This document shows positions 47,536 through 61,800 of a stretch of DNA of 64,000 nucleotides, piece by piece (position 1 is the first letter of the stretch; every line of letters starts with the position of its first letter). Source of the stretch: Cucumis sativus (Eukaryota > Streptophyta > Magnoliopsida > Cucurbitales > Cucurbitaceae); the NCBI RefSeq assembly GCF_000004075.3, contig NC_026659.2, positions 2,232,001-2,296,000 of the forward strand, in the 5' to 3' direction. The notes under the pieces were generated by a model. The model made no database searches and was not told where the DNA came from. It saw only the letters and a program-made list of their open reading frames with translations. The position numbers and the translations under genes are program-made.

Positions 47536-49635
47536 GTTGTGAGAAGGATTTGGGTAGGAACTTGGTAAATTCTTAGTTGGTTTGTTGCTCTGATTGATTG
47601 TCCTTGTTCTTTTTTGTGTCTGTTTATTTGGGTTGGGTTCATTTTGATTTGGGGAAAAGCTCTTTGTGCTTGGTTTGCTGGGGAAGTTAGCAACTATGGG
47701 TGAATAATGCAAGTTTGATTCCTTTTGATTCTGGTTTTCCCTTCCTTTTACTTTAATGTTTGTAAAGATTAGGCAGTGGTTTTATGAATTTGAAATTTGA
47801 AGATCAACACAAGAAGAAGCAATTCTTCATTATTCTTCTTTTGATCAAAACTTGAATTCCATTTGAAGCCTTCTACTGTAGTCTGGAGTTCTATTTGCGC
47901 TGTGATTCCCACTTTCAAAAGTTTAATTGAAAAGGAATTGGTGTTGAATTAATTTTAAAATTAGAGAATATCTAAACAAAAAGGTTCGATTGTGGAGCGT
48001 TTCTTCTTAAAAAAAGTGCTTTGAATCCTCATCTCTGTTTCTAGTAAAAATACATTGATCAATTTTGTATTTTCATGTAACCAAATGTTAGAAGTTCATT
48101 TCACATGGAGACTTCTTTTTATTCAAATTCTTGAGACTTTGTTTTCACTTTGTGATCTAACTTTTAAACTGATTTTTACTGGATGTGAGATTGTGAAACT
48201 TGGGTTTCAGAAGTCAAGTATAGAACTTGCAGATTTATAATAATAATAAACATAATAGAATTTGCAAAAAGAAATTAGGTTAAGTTATGAACTTTAGAGT
48301 AGTTTTCAGCTACCCATCCAACACCTAAAGAAATAGAAGGAACACAAATTCTATTATATCAATACTCTGCTAAGGGTGTACTGAAGTTGGAAGATATAAT
48401 TGTTTAAAATGTTTGTAAATAAGGAATGGATGATACTCGAATTGCGTTACCATAGTTGTCAACAAAATTGGTGGAATGAAGTTAACTCCAGTCTTTGTCT
48501 GTTCGACTGTTTGCAAGCCCTCGGAAGTCACAACTTCACTTAATATCCTAAATGGTCCAGATTTTTACAAGTATAAGCTAAAAAAGTCCATATGGGGTTT
48601 GAATTATTGGATATAGCTTGGTGCTCTGTGAAGGAGTCGAAGAGGATGAACTATGCCAAGCCAACCAAAGACGTTCAATGCTTTGACTGAGAGCAGAGAA
48701 GAAATATACAAATGAAAAGGTTAAATAAATGGATAACATTGTTTTATTTATTTATTTCTTAGTTCAAATAATATACAGAAGAAAATTCCAACAAAACATA
48801 ATGAATATTTATTATAGCTATATGCTTGTGTTTGACAAAGAAGCATTTGTTATATTTAATTAAAACACCACTCTATAAATAGAGGTTAAAATAATCAACT
48901 TTTGACTAAAGTATTTCAATATATGAAAGACTTTACTTCAACACACAATTCAAACACAAATGTATTAATAATAATATTCAAGAGTATCAATCAAAATTCA
49001 AGAGAATTATTTGTAAAAAGCCTTGAAAATGGAAGGTCGATTATTGCAAAGAAATGAATTTGGAGTGGTTGGTGGTATCTCTTTTTCAAATGGGTGATTG
49101 ATCAGGTACCACATTATTGTGGAATAGTTTTATAGGCCTAGTTTTATTTTAACTTCTTCAACACTATCATCTATTTACCTAAAATCCAATATTTTCGTGA
49201 AGATAAATTAGTTTTTACGAGTAGTGATCAAGATGATATAAAAGTTGTGTTATTCTATTGACTTTTTTTTTTTTTTTTTGTTATCTAGAAACCTTTTTTC
49301 TTTTTAAAGATAAAGAAAAACGTCACTTTCTAACTTTTGGAATTGGTTGAAATGTGTGAGGAGTGTTCAACAATATTCCTCTCTATAAAACTTAAAGAAG
49401 AAAGAAAGAAAGAAAAAGAACAAACCTTTATCTTGAGGGGGGCACGAAGTGAAGAGAATGTCCCAATTTCAAATATGTTATGGCTTAGAAGCAAAAGAAG
49501 AAAGAAAAGAGTTTTTTGCATTGCATGTGGACTCAATGAACAATACGTCTAAAAGGCTGGCCTTATCCCACCAGCTGCTATGGCAGCAAATGCAGCTTCC
49601 CACAGTTTATAAAAGTAAGCAACTCCACAAAACAA

Positions 49636-49669
49636 ATAATTGACTAATACAAATAATTGACTAATACAT
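49636..49669. repeat. Direct repeat, two copies of 17 bp
   Basis: AAATAATTGACTAATAC occurs twice in tandem. Confidence 0.8.
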
Positions 49670-52600
49670 TGGTTCATTTGATAACGATTTTGTTTTCTCT
49701 CTTATTTTTAAGCTTATTTTGAGAAACACACGCGTGTTTGGTTAGCTATTCATGTTTTTCTCTCTTTTGCTTTTTCAAGATTATGTAAAATTTTGGAGCA
49801 TTATTAAATATAAAAAAAAACATTTTTTTTTATAAAATATATAGCAAAATATTTAGTGTCTATGTTACTAAAAATCTAAAATTTTACTATATTTTATTAA
49901 TATTTTAAGTGATTATAGGACAGCCCTATCAAATTTTTGTATTCTATTTAAGTTTAATTTTGAACCATAGATATCATAGAATAAAAAGCAAGATCAAATG
50001 GCTGGTTTTAATAGAAAAAAAAAATAATAAGAAATGAGAAGAATGAAAGGTCATAAATGAAAATGAAAATGGTAACCAAAGCATGTTATATTAGAGATAC
50101 CTCTCCCCAAAATTCAAACACCTATCAACAATAAAGGCATGTCACCACAAAATGTATACACCAATAATAAACCCTTAACACCTTGCCTACGTTTTCACTT
50201 TCACTCCACTCAGGTTTAATATCTCATATTCATATCCTTATGGAAATATTTGTCGATTCGTCGAAATAGTTGAAAATTGAAAGAATTATTGATTTTGAAA
50301 GACTAATCGATATCTCTAGCATCTTTTACAAGTATATATATTATATCATAATGTTTACACCAACTGGGTCTGAATAACTCAACTTCAACGGTTGAACTTT
50401 GCACGTATGTCACGTAACTTTATCTCTTTACATTTTTTTTAATATAGTTTTCACATCTATCGAGGAACTCAATTTTTTTCTCTATGAGTATCTTTCATAT
50501 TTAACCAAATAACTTTGTCTTATTTTCTTAATCTACTAACTTTTAATTATCGAGTAACTCAATCACACAAATTATTAAGCAAGCAAAACTTATTAATATT
50601 CCACTAAGCAGACCAAACGCCTTTGATTATTGATTGAAACATTTTTTTATCAATTTTTATTTACAAAAATATATGTGATATCAAATATATATATTCACAA
50701 AATTAAAATTTCATATTAAACAAATTCTTTATCATTGAGATAGACAGACTCTACTTGTTTGTAATTTAGGATTTACATTACATGCTTCAATTATTCATAG
50801 TTTAACTTTTAAGAAAGGAATTTTGGAAACTTTTGATGGTTATTTCTTTTGTGATGTTGATGATGAATGTGAAGATAACTTCAGAGCTGGTTGAGGGTTC
50901 ATATTATTAATATATATCAATTAAAAGAGGCATGTTGTTCAAGTATTAAGAATTGTGTTAAAGGACCACAAGGACCTCAACATACAAAACTTTCTTAAAG
51001 GGTTGAGAACTCGGGTCAACTAGAAAAGTGAAAGAAGAAAAGCAAATAAAAAATTAAATAATGAAAGGGCATAGGGTATATACCCCAACAATTAAACAAA
51101 AGCCTGCCCATTTCTTTTAAGTGGATATCAGGAAGCTACATACTCAAAGGTCACCAAATTGGTGGAGCATAACCTGTCTCTTTCCGTATTGGAAATACAA
51201 ATATCATGATATATATCTCTATTTGGATGAAGTCTTTTAGATGATATATAAGAAAAGCATGACCACCAAGGTTGCTATATGTTTAGAGGTATACAAATAT
51301 TAGATAGAGAAACCTAGGGAAATGGAAAAACAGAATACCATAACACAGTGGAGTAAAAAGAAAAACAAAAGAACGATAATGAGAGGATCATGTTATGATC
51401 TTTCAAGTAGCAGCTGACTCGACCAACTCAAATGTTTGAATCGATGTTGTCTCAATTCAACTCGTGTGCATTCTTCATTGAAAGTCACCATAAATATAAA
51501 AGGAATCGTTATCAAATTAGCTTTAATATTTTTCCATAAAGAAAGAAAGGGGTCTAGAGGTGAGGCTGCAGGTCATGTGTACATCTTTTTGAAAACCAAT
51601 TGTAGATTCAAAGAATCTAATATATTGTGAATAAAACTTTGACAGTCATATGGGTTGTGTACCAAAAGTTGTTGTCTAATAATATCCTTTAATAAAACCA
51701 ATGATATGCATTTTGGTCTCAGCTATTTTAGTTTGATCATGAGCTTGCGTACGCACACACATAAGATTTTGTAGGTACATTTCCCTCTCGCTTTATTTTA
51801 CTTTGTTTTGTATTGTCAGTATCAAATAATGTGGCACTGCACAATGCCCCTTTTTCACTGTTTGTAATGCAAAGTTTTCCAAAAGACCAACTCTTGTTTT
51901 GGTTTTATGAGTTTAATTCAGAACGAAGAGGACTACTTGGGGCTTTACTGTTCATACATATGTACAAGATGATGCTTTTGTCTTCTAACATAAATTCGTC
52001 GAAGATTCAAATCTCATTTCTGTTTCCTAGTGATGTTCTTTGTAAAGAACTATGTCCGTTCAATTATTAGACAATGTTATTACTTAAAGGCATTAAACTT
52101 GTAACTATTCTTGATTAAAAATACATGTCTTTATAAGTAGTTGAGTATGATAGAAATAAATATATATCCCGTTCTATAAATAAATGGCAGTAAATTAAGT
52201 TTAAACAACGTTAACAAAGTAAGAAAAAAAAATATCGAAAATATACGGATTTTTCATCCTAAACTCAAACCGTACAGATTCCTACAAAGATTATAACATC
52301 ATTACATTTTACTTATAATCAAGCACCACAAAAATAATTGCATGGGATTCACTGCAAGAAGCAATTCTGACGCTTTATTACACATATCAAAGTTAACAAT
52401 TTTTCATGGTTAAATAATAATATTGACTTAAAAAAGCTAAGAAAATTTACTGGTACTGAAATTGGTTGAATAGTAATATTTTTCATACCAGAAAAATGTA
52501 AATATATATATGAATATGATTTAAAATTTATAACAAAAATGTCAGAAAAAAAGTTTTCTTTTTCCTTTTAAAAAATCAAATAATAAACTAACAATTAACG

Positions 52601-53179
52601 TTATATACTAAAATTGGATAAAATTGTATATGAATTAAAATTGAAAAGGCTGGGATCAAAATTTTATTTTAATCCAAAATTTATTTTATAACTTTATTGA
52701 GAAAATGAACAAAAACTAAACCATTTAATTTTCTTTTTATTTTAAAAGAAATATGGAAGATAATATATGGATTAACTTTTGATTTAGAGGTCCTCAAAGC
52801 TGTTGATATTAGTAATGAAGTCATTGTTACATTATAAGTATGAATGGAAGGTATCCAACTATTCCCGATTTGTGTTAAAGTAAGGAGCAAAAAAGTCACT
52901 TTCGGAATGGAATAATATTTAATTTCTCCGTTCATTTTATTTTTCTTCAATAATTAGTTATTTTTTTTAAAAAAGGAAATTTTTATGATTTGTAATAATT
53001 TATATATATTTGAGTACATGGAGAAGAAATTGAATAATTAAAAACAAAGACCTAACATATAGTTAAGTTAATTTTACGTGTAATGAGAAATGAGTATGAG
53101 TAATTATGTTTGAGGTTAATTAAGTACATGAAAATAGCTCTAAACAATTGTAAACATACCAAAATCTATATGGGTTAGA

Positions 53180-53290
53180 TTCCTATTAATTGATAGAACT
53201 TCTATTAATGATACAATCTATTATTGATAGAATTTGAGAATTAAATCTAAATTTTGTTATATTTGTAAATTCTTTTGTATTATGTTATGT
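53180..53290. repeat. MITE-like dispersed repeat fragment
   Basis: TGATAGAACTTCTATTAATG, then ATCTATTATTGATAGAATTT and TTTTGTTATATTTGTAAATT. It shares the TATCA/TGATAGA motif with 15500-15665 and 56215-56415. Confidence 0.35.
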
Positions 53291-56214
53291 CTACAAATAT
53301 TCTAAGCTTGGTTGTTATATTTGAAATGATTCTCTTCGAGCAAACATGAAGGGACATTTGAGTCAAGAGTGAACTATTATACTTGAATTATAATAGTTAT
53401 TTTGTGTATTGAACTGCACACTAGTCTTGTTTGAGAAAGAAAATAATAAACATTGTAACAAAAATAAAATAAAAAATTGAAGCTATTTACAAAATAGAAC
53501 AAGATTTATCAAATTCTCCTGACACATATTTATTTTTGGTGTATTTTATAAATAGTTTTAATTTCTTTTTTCTATCCATAATTTTTTTTAGACTTTTAAA
53601 TAGTATTTATTGTAACAAGAAGTTGTTATCATAGTCTTATACCGTGTTCACTCCAAATATCCTTTCCAAAAGGAGCCTATTATAAATGAGATTTCAAAAA
53701 CTTCTTCACAATTCAAGATTTTGCTAAGAAAAGCTATACACACATATATATTAAAAGAATGATCAATATAATCACATGGGTAAGATGTTACATTATTAAA
53801 ACAAAAATCTGAAGACAATGAGTTTGGCAACATTCAAAACATTCTTCTTCTATTTCAAGAAACCACTTGAAAACACCCTAAGTTTTGCCTAAACACATTT
53901 GGGAAAATTTTAAACCTCCATTTAACTAAGGTTTAGATGGCAACAAACACTTCACCCTTTTTCCTCTATTTTTTTCGAGCAAACAATGATCAAATGTAGT
54001 CTTGACAACATTTCTCTCTCTACAACCTCTTTATTTATCCGAGAACAAGAACATAACAATTTCAAAAATATTTTGCCCAATCTCAGGTTTTAGTTAGACA
54101 ATTAATTTGGCCATTTCATACTACACTCAAATATTTTTCTTTTTCTTCTTCTATTATTTTCATTAATTGTTTGGGTTCTTCTGTCATTTCCAGAGAAAAA
54201 AAAAAAAAAGATTCAATCATAAAATATTTTGCAGGCATTCAGAGAAAAAATATATTGCCCTTTCATGTTTCCTTACTTTACCTAGCTAGGATACTTTATT
54301 TATTGATATTGCATAGTGATCATTTCATCGAACGTGTAAACTAAAACATTCTATATACATTTTACATTCCTCGAACAGTAGAGAAGTATATTGTTAAAGT
54401 GTTATATATAACATTAAATTTACTTTCTTTAGAGTTGATAGATAGTTGTATTTAAATTTGACATAAGATCTGGATTAACAAGACATATTAACCACCTTAT
54501 TTGGTGGCTGCCTAAAGGACCCTTTTTCTAAAAAGAAAAATAGTTTTGTTTCCTTATTTTGAATTTTGATTTCTCATTCTAATCACAGACATGTATTAAA
54601 AACTGGTAGGTAAAGATTAGATAGAACCTTTTCAACCATTAAAATATTTGGAAGATAAAAACTTGCCCACTTAAATGATTTTGGCTTCCCAACCCTTTGT
54701 TGCCTCCAAATATTATTATCATTGTACCTTAATTCAACAAAAGTTTTAGACCCACCATGTGACTAACAGTGAATGTAATATATATATGTATATATCAAAC
54801 TCTTCAAATAATCTATGCTTTCTTGTCATTAACTTACTATAAAGTTTACGATGAGACACTTGAATCAAATGTAGAACCATATTATAAAAAGTTAATTAGT
54901 ACCAAATACTTGGCATATTATATGTCTTCTTGTTGATTATTGTATTGTTTATTTTCAAGCGAAAACTTTCTATTGATGTGTTTAAGGCTAGCTACATATT
55001 TTGATATGGATGAAATTTTTTTAATATATATTTTGTTGCAATGTTTTGAATTCATTATGAGGCGTGCGCTATCAACAATCTAGTACAAAGATCTCGTTAA
55101 CCAAATTAGCGAGTTGAGATCTAAGTGCACCACACTTTAGTGGGTATTTGAGGGCATACACAATACCTTAAAAGTTCTCTTCAATTCAACGATTAAGCGC
55201 ACATATATGTAGTTATTTAAGAAACGTATGATTTAGTGGAGTGTAATATATAAATTTTCGTTAATCTAGTAGTGCCGTTTTTGTATTCTAAACACATTTT
55301 CTCTAATACTATTGTTCTCTTGTGGACAATACATTGTTAAAAAATTATGTATATTTGTGTGTCGATCTCTTTTTTTTATTTGCTTAATTGTTGACTTTGT
55401 AACGTATATTTTTGTTGTTAGTTGTAGTTCTTGTTGTTTGTCGTCTTGTACATGTGGGTTATTAGAATTATTGGAGTGCAATGAGATAGCCAAGAAAATC
55501 AAAAGTTGAGAAATAAAAGTACTCCAAGAATGATTTTGAGGGGCCGTTAAACAGATTGTGAAGGCCCCCTATTGAGTAAATAATATATATATATATATAG
55601 GTATCATTTCATGGTGAACTAAAACTCATTTTAATGTATTGTTTCTTGTTTTTATATGGAATGTCTTAAATAATTAGTTTTTAATCTGAATATTGATTTC
55701 TCTTTCTTCATGATGTAAAATAAAATATATGGGGAATTTCATGTTTAAAATGTGAGATTAAAGGGTGCTTTTATCATTACTAGGGTTTCAGTTTTGAAAT
55801 TAATTGTATGCTTAATTAAGTTCGTAACTTTGTTTTTGGGAAGACATTTTAATCTAAATTTTTTTTCATTGGAATTTGAAGATGTGGGAAAACTCATCAT
55901 TGGATTTTTTTTTTTTTTCATAGAATGAAGATTTTCTCATGTAATTATGTATTAGTTAATTAATCTTTGGTCGAGTAAAGTTAACCCTTTAATTTTGGCA
56001 CCAATTCATTTCAAAATTTTGTACATATCATTGAAGAAAGAGACCACAAAAAAGAAGAAAAGGCATTCCCATCTTCAATGTCTTTTGCATTTACTTTTTC
56101 ATACAATGCTCTCTCTCACCTCATTTCTTTAGTTTAAGTTTACTCAACCTTTAATTTTTGAATTCAAATTCATCACATATGGTTGAATAGTGACTAATAG
56201 ACATACCATTGTTT

Positions 56215-56415
56215 TAAATAAGAAATTAAAACTGTTAAAAATATTTTTAAATATAGCAAAATATCAAAGTCTATCAATGATAGACAATGATAGCTAAACA
56301 CTAATTTATTAGTGATAACCATGATAGTAGTATATTTGTGATACTAATAAATATTGAAATTTTGCTATACATTAAAATATTTTAGTTTATTTTTTATATA
56401 TATATTTGAAAAGTT
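56215..56415. repeat. MITE-like dispersed repeat fragment
   Basis: AGTCTATCAATGATAGACAA is a near-perfect inverted motif (GTCTATCA/TGATAGAC). More TGATA repeats and AAATTTTGCTATA follow. This is the best preserved of the three similar stretches in the window. Confidence 0.4.
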
Positions 56416-56669
56416 ATTCTTATTTTCATTACTTCAATCCATGTACTTACAAAAGATTTAAAATTATTTAACAATGTATACATAATTTGTTAGAAGATAA
56501 AAAGAAAGAGTTAAATATGTGCATGAGGGGGAGGGATTTTGTTTGAATGAAATGAAGATATATATGGTCCAACTATCATATAGAAGAGTATGATGGCATA
56601 AGGCATTCACATATAGATTCAAATTTTGCTTTTGCTTTAAGTTGAATTTGAGGGTAAAATGAAAAGTAA

Positions 56670-56692
56670 GATATATATATATATATATATAG
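56670..56692. repeat. (AT)n microsatellite
   Basis: About ten AT units. Confidence 0.85.
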
Positions 56693-58440
56693 AAGAATAT
56701 CAATAAAGAAAATAAAAAGGAAAATATTTTCCACACTTACCTTTAGCCCACCTTCACATTTAAAAACTTATTATATATATTGCCTAATTATTGTAAAAAA
56801 TAAAAACATATGTAGAATTTAAACACATTAAGAAAATGGTGAAAGTCAAGTGTCAAATTCGAACTAATATGCTAAGATTAGTCCCTTACACCAAAAATTA
56901 TTTAAAATATCGTACCATAATTTCTAATAAAGAAACAAAACAAAAGAAATCTATTTGATAACATTTTTAAAAACATTGTTTTGTTTTGTTTATACACTCA
57001 TCTCAATATCCAAATTTTTAGTCAAAATATATGAAGTATGATAGTTACGTTGAATCAACATCTTTTACTCAAAGTTTATAATAAAATTCTTAAAAGAATC
57101 AATTTAAAGTTTTGAAGTATGAGGTTTACAGATTAAATTTAAAAAAAAAAAAAAAAAAAGTTTAAAAGGTTTGAAGAGAATACTCCAAAATAAAATTGGA
57201 ATATGAGGAAAGTGAAATAGGGATGTTAGATGAAATACGACAAATTATAAGAATAATCAAATAGAATCTTATATGAAATACGACAAATGATAATATTAGA
57301 AAGCAACTTCGATTTTCATTTTCCAATACAATCCTTTAATTTTACGTCAACATTGGCTTTATAGATTATATAATTCCTACTTAGTAAACATTTATTTTTA
57401 TTTATGGAACTGCGAGATTTTGAACATTGTCACCCATACTAAGCAACATCTTAACTAATTAATTAAATGCATTCAACATCTTTAATTTATCTTGTCTTTT
57501 ATTTTTTAATTAATTAGAAAATGAAATCTTTATCAAATTTGTAGAGAAAAAAACCACGTTTGAACGATACAAGACTATCCGAGTTGATATTACTTTGTTT
57601 TTTAAAAAATTATTCGTATTCATTTCGACCATTGAAAAATAAAAGTTAGTCAATTCAACCTTTACAAATATTTCTTAGAACATTTTTAATTTGATTTTTT
57701 CTAACCAACATCGACCGGCCCTTCTTCTTCTCCAACCATAACTTGATTTTTAGATCTATCAAACTCATCTTTAATAGTAGGACTACAATTACACTCACCC
57801 TTAGAAACCACTATCCAATATATCGTGGAAGTTATTAATTACACAGACTTTGAAAAATTTATATTTAGGCGTTTAGTTTTCTTATTTTCGAGAATAATAA
57901 TTGTGAGGCAAAGTCGGAGGTTGAACTAACCTCTAAAGCGTGTAATACTACTAAGTTAACTCAGCCTCTCATAATTTAATTTGTATCATTCATAAGCTAT
58001 ACAGTCATTTTTTTAAGATTTTCTATTACAATGGCTATAATTAAACTCTCTTTTTTTTTTTTTTTTTTGAAGTTCACAAACTTGCCAAAAGTTTTGGTTG
58101 GATAAAATTGGTGAAAAGTTAAATGTATTTATAAAAGGAAAGTTTGGTTAAAGCAAAATTAGAAGTGATTTTCATGTATTTTACCATATTTAAGGATTTA
58201 ACATTGAGTAAGGATATCAAAATTGGACTAGAAATAATTTTGAGAATATAGAAGAAAGCGTCAAGGTGAAAAGAGTAAATTGGGAAGCGCATGATGATAA
58301 TGGTTTAGGCGACGTGATTCGTTTTGTTAGTTAATACTCTCACGAGACACAACCCCGTAATTAGTTACGGTGTAAATTCAGATAATAACGGCGTCGTTTT
58401 AGTTTGTACATCATCCATTCCCCTCAACCTCTCTTCAGTC

Positions 58441-58500
58441 TCCTCTTCTTCTTCTTCTTCTTCTTCTTCTTCTTCTTCTTTCTTCTTCTTCTTCCTCTTC
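58441..58500. repeat. (CTT)n microsatellite in the kinesin 5' region
   Basis: About 13 CTT units, then a few more after one phase break, in the C/T-rich region 330-390 bases before the kinesin ATG. It is probably inside the promoter or leader. Confidence 0.9.
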
Positions 58501-58826
58501 TTTTGCCCTTTTCTTTTCTTCTAACTCCGTCCGAGCCTCAAACCAAAACAAAGAAGAAGAAAGGTACCCAATTTTCTTTTGTCTGAATCACATCCCCCAC
58601 ACCATTTACGTCCACTTCCACTTGTACCTCTTCTTACTGCTCCTCCACGCTTCGTTTTCACCATTTTCTCCCTCTTCTTCTGGGTCCCATTTCCCTCTCT
58701 TTTTTTCCCCTTTCTCTCTCAAAGTTTCTCACTTCCTTCTCTTCCCTTTTCTCTGAAAACCGAAACCACTCCATTCTTCAATGACTTCTTTCTAAACCCA
58801 TTTCCCCCAATTCTTCTGTCCTTCCA

Positions 58827-61800
58827 ATGGCTGCTTCTGGGGGTACTAGTTATAGAAATGGTGCCACTTCTAGAAACTCCCTTAAGCTCGATAAGCCCTT
58901 TTCTGCTAATTCCTCCAACTCCAAGTCTTCTCTTAAGTCAAAGTCTCTTCCCAATTCTGCTCTTCGCCGCAGCAGCCCTGCTGCTCTTGGAGTTGCCAAG
59001 GATGATGGTGGAGGTTTGTCTCTTCGATTTTCTACCTTTTTCTTTTATGGGGTTTTATTTTTTGTGTTCCTTTTTAATTTTATTCTGGAGATCCTGGTTT
59101 CTTCTTTATGAGTTGTTGCATCCAAGTGATTTGGAATTGAGGGTATTTGAAAAGGGATGGTTTTGGTGAATTATTCTGGTGTTTTCTTATTGGTTTCTTG
59201 TATTTGAAAGGGAAAAACTATAACTTTGTTCGAATAAGAACGGGGTTATTCAACCCTTTCAATTGACAAACAGGATGGAAGTTTGAAGTCTGCTTGGAGC
59301 AGATAAGAACCGTTTTGACATGTCATTTTTTCCCCTCTAAACAACGTTAATTTGCTTTCGACAAAGTTTCATTATTGAGTGCTTGGGGAAGTTGGTAAAT
59401 TGATTGACGTTTCGCAAGCTTCTATGTTCGAATTTCAAAATTCCATTTCTTGTATTTTTGCACCAATGATTTAATTCTGTCCGGATGGTATTAACCTTTT
59501 GATAATTTAATTTTTGTTTTATTGCTTTATTTGATAATCATTTACTACTTTCATTGTCAAGGAAGGTCACTTTAATGAGATGGTCTTCCTTTTTCACACA
59601 TTGTTCATAATGGTTGAGTGTAGTTCCTGGAAGAGTTCGAGTGGCTGTTAGATTGCGACCGCGCAATACAGAAGAATCAATAGCCGATGCTGATTTTGCT
59701 GATTGTGTAGAATTGCAGCCAGAGGTACAATGGTCACAATATTACACTACTAAATACCATATTTATCATCATTATTGTCTTCATGGAGTCAGTCAGAATA
59801 TCACAATCTATTTCAGCTTAAAAGGTTGAAACTTCGGAAGAACAACTGGGATTCAGATACTTATGAGTTTGATGAAGTGCTAACTGAATTTGCATCTCAA
59901 AAACGTGTTTATGAAGTCGTGGCGAAACCTGTTGTGGAGGTATGTTTGACTTATATTATCAGTCTTCATTGTATTTCATTTTTTTTCTTAAATAGTAATA
60001 AAATAAATTATGCTTACATGTTTGTTTCATTCATTCATTTAAAAACAGAAAAAAGAAGACTATTCATTCAAATATTTATTCGTATATACACCTCTTAGCA
60101 GGAATATGATGAAGTGAAAAGTTTTCCAAATAATCTCCTTCTGATCTTTATTTAACTTCACTTGATGTCTATTCTTTTCAGTCCCCTTCCTAATCTTTTT
60201 GCAATTTCCTTTGAGTGACTGGTCTTTTTTCTTATTCGGAAGAGTGTATTGGATGGGTACAACGGAACAATTATGGCATATGGTCAGACTGGTACTGGTA
60301 AAACATATACTCTTGGAAGACTAGGAGAGGAAGACACTGCTGATCGTGGAATCATGGTGCGTGCTATGGAGGACATCTTGGCTGAAGTTTCTTTGGAGAC
60401 TGATTCCGTCTCAGTGTCCTACCTGCAGGTTGTTTCCTTTTGTAGACACTCTGCTACTATTTTCTACTAGAAGTAGCTTGCAAACTCAAGTGCTGCTTGA
60501 TGAGCAATTTTGATTGTGTTTTCTCTAAGAAGTTCTTGTGTGCCGAAATTTGAGTTCTTCGTATTTGTATGAGAAGTACCTTTAATTGCTAACCTTCATT
60601 TTCTACAAACATATGTCCAGCTTTATATGGAGAGCATACAGGACCTTCTTGACCCTGCAAATGATAACATTTCCATTGTTGAAGATCCTAAAACTGGAGA
60701 TGTTTCAGTACCTGGGGCTACCCTCGTAGAAATTAGACACCAGGAGAGCTTTTTGGAACTACTAAGATTGGGGGAAGCTCATCGGTTTGCTGCGAATACA
60801 AAACTGAACACTGAATCTTCCCGCAGTCATGCAATTCTGATGGTATGCAAATGCTGGTTACTTTGAAGTCTTTCAATCTCTCAAAAACTGCTAGTTGCGT
60901 ATGGGAATTAGATGTTTACTGCTTGTTGAAGGTACACGTAAAACGGTCTCTAAAAGGAAGGGATTCAACTCTGTCAAGTGATAGTTCTCATTTAGTTAAG
61001 ACCCTGAAACCTCCAATTGTTCGGAAGGGAAAATTAGTGGTGGTAGATCTTGCTGGTTCAGAGCGTATTGACAAGTCAGGTATGTTTATTTAGCAATTAG
61101 CAGTAATCAAATACATTTATCTTTGTAGGTTCCCCTTTGACAACTAAGCCAGCACATTGGGTTCAATATACTGTGCCTACATGCTTTTAGTATTTCTGTA
61201 TGTCTTTAGCACTTACTGTCAAATGCTAGTTGTCTACTCTACTGAAATTAAGTTGTTACTCCCTCCACTGGACATTGATTATATCTTATTAGTAGTATTT
61301 TTTTGGAAAAATAACCTACTAATGAGTCTCTCTTGTTTTCGTGCTTAGTTCGTTTTAGATGTAGCATTGTCTTTCAACTTTTTCATTAGAAAACTTCGCA
61401 ACTTTTTCATTAGAAAACGCAACTTTTTCATTAGAAAACTTCGCTTTCTCAATTAATACCAACACACGTTAAAGGTTATTTGCTTTTGTTGAGGCAGGAA
61501 GTGAAGGACATACACTTGAAGAAGCCAAATCCATCAATCTCTCCCTGAGTGCCTTAGGGAAGTGCATAAATGCACTTGCGGAGAATAGTGCACACGTTCC
61601 AGTTAGGGATTCAAAGCTGACAAGATTACTAAGGGATTCATTTGGGGGTAAGATCTGATTTTAATGTTATTTTAGGTGCCGCCTTTATGGATTAAATCTA
61701 TTATCGTTTCATATAATTCCATATTATGTTTATGCATTTAAGATATCTACGAAATGAAGTTATGGAAGTTGGATTGTTCATTATTAAAGGTATTTAAGTT

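Larger units (their letters stand above)
47536..58300. other. 10.8-kb gene-poor spacer
   Basis: The first few hundred bases are the 3' UTR of the SAP gene. No further gene or RNA is supported. Less AT-biased stretches at about 48300-48720 and 49420-49620 have no recognisable product. Decayed MITE-like repeats lie near 53180-53290 and 56215-56415. A possible SINE-like fragment in reverse lies near 57903-57965. Confidence 0.4.

Noticed and set aside
47407-47712. Minus-strand frames opposite the A20/AN1 gene and its 3' UTR
   Set aside because: Antisense shadow with no domain. The zinc-finger frame explains the conservation.
49337-49643. Two overlapping 64-71 codon plus-strand frames
   Set aside because: The first is a Lys/Glu-rich run from AAAGAAAG repeats; neither has a recognisable motif or splice partner.
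58579-59169. 196-codon open frame overlapping the kinesin start
   Set aside because: It begins at TTG, is low-complexity Phe/Leu/Pro/Ser from the C/T-rich leader, and overlaps the true kinesin exon 1 in another frame.
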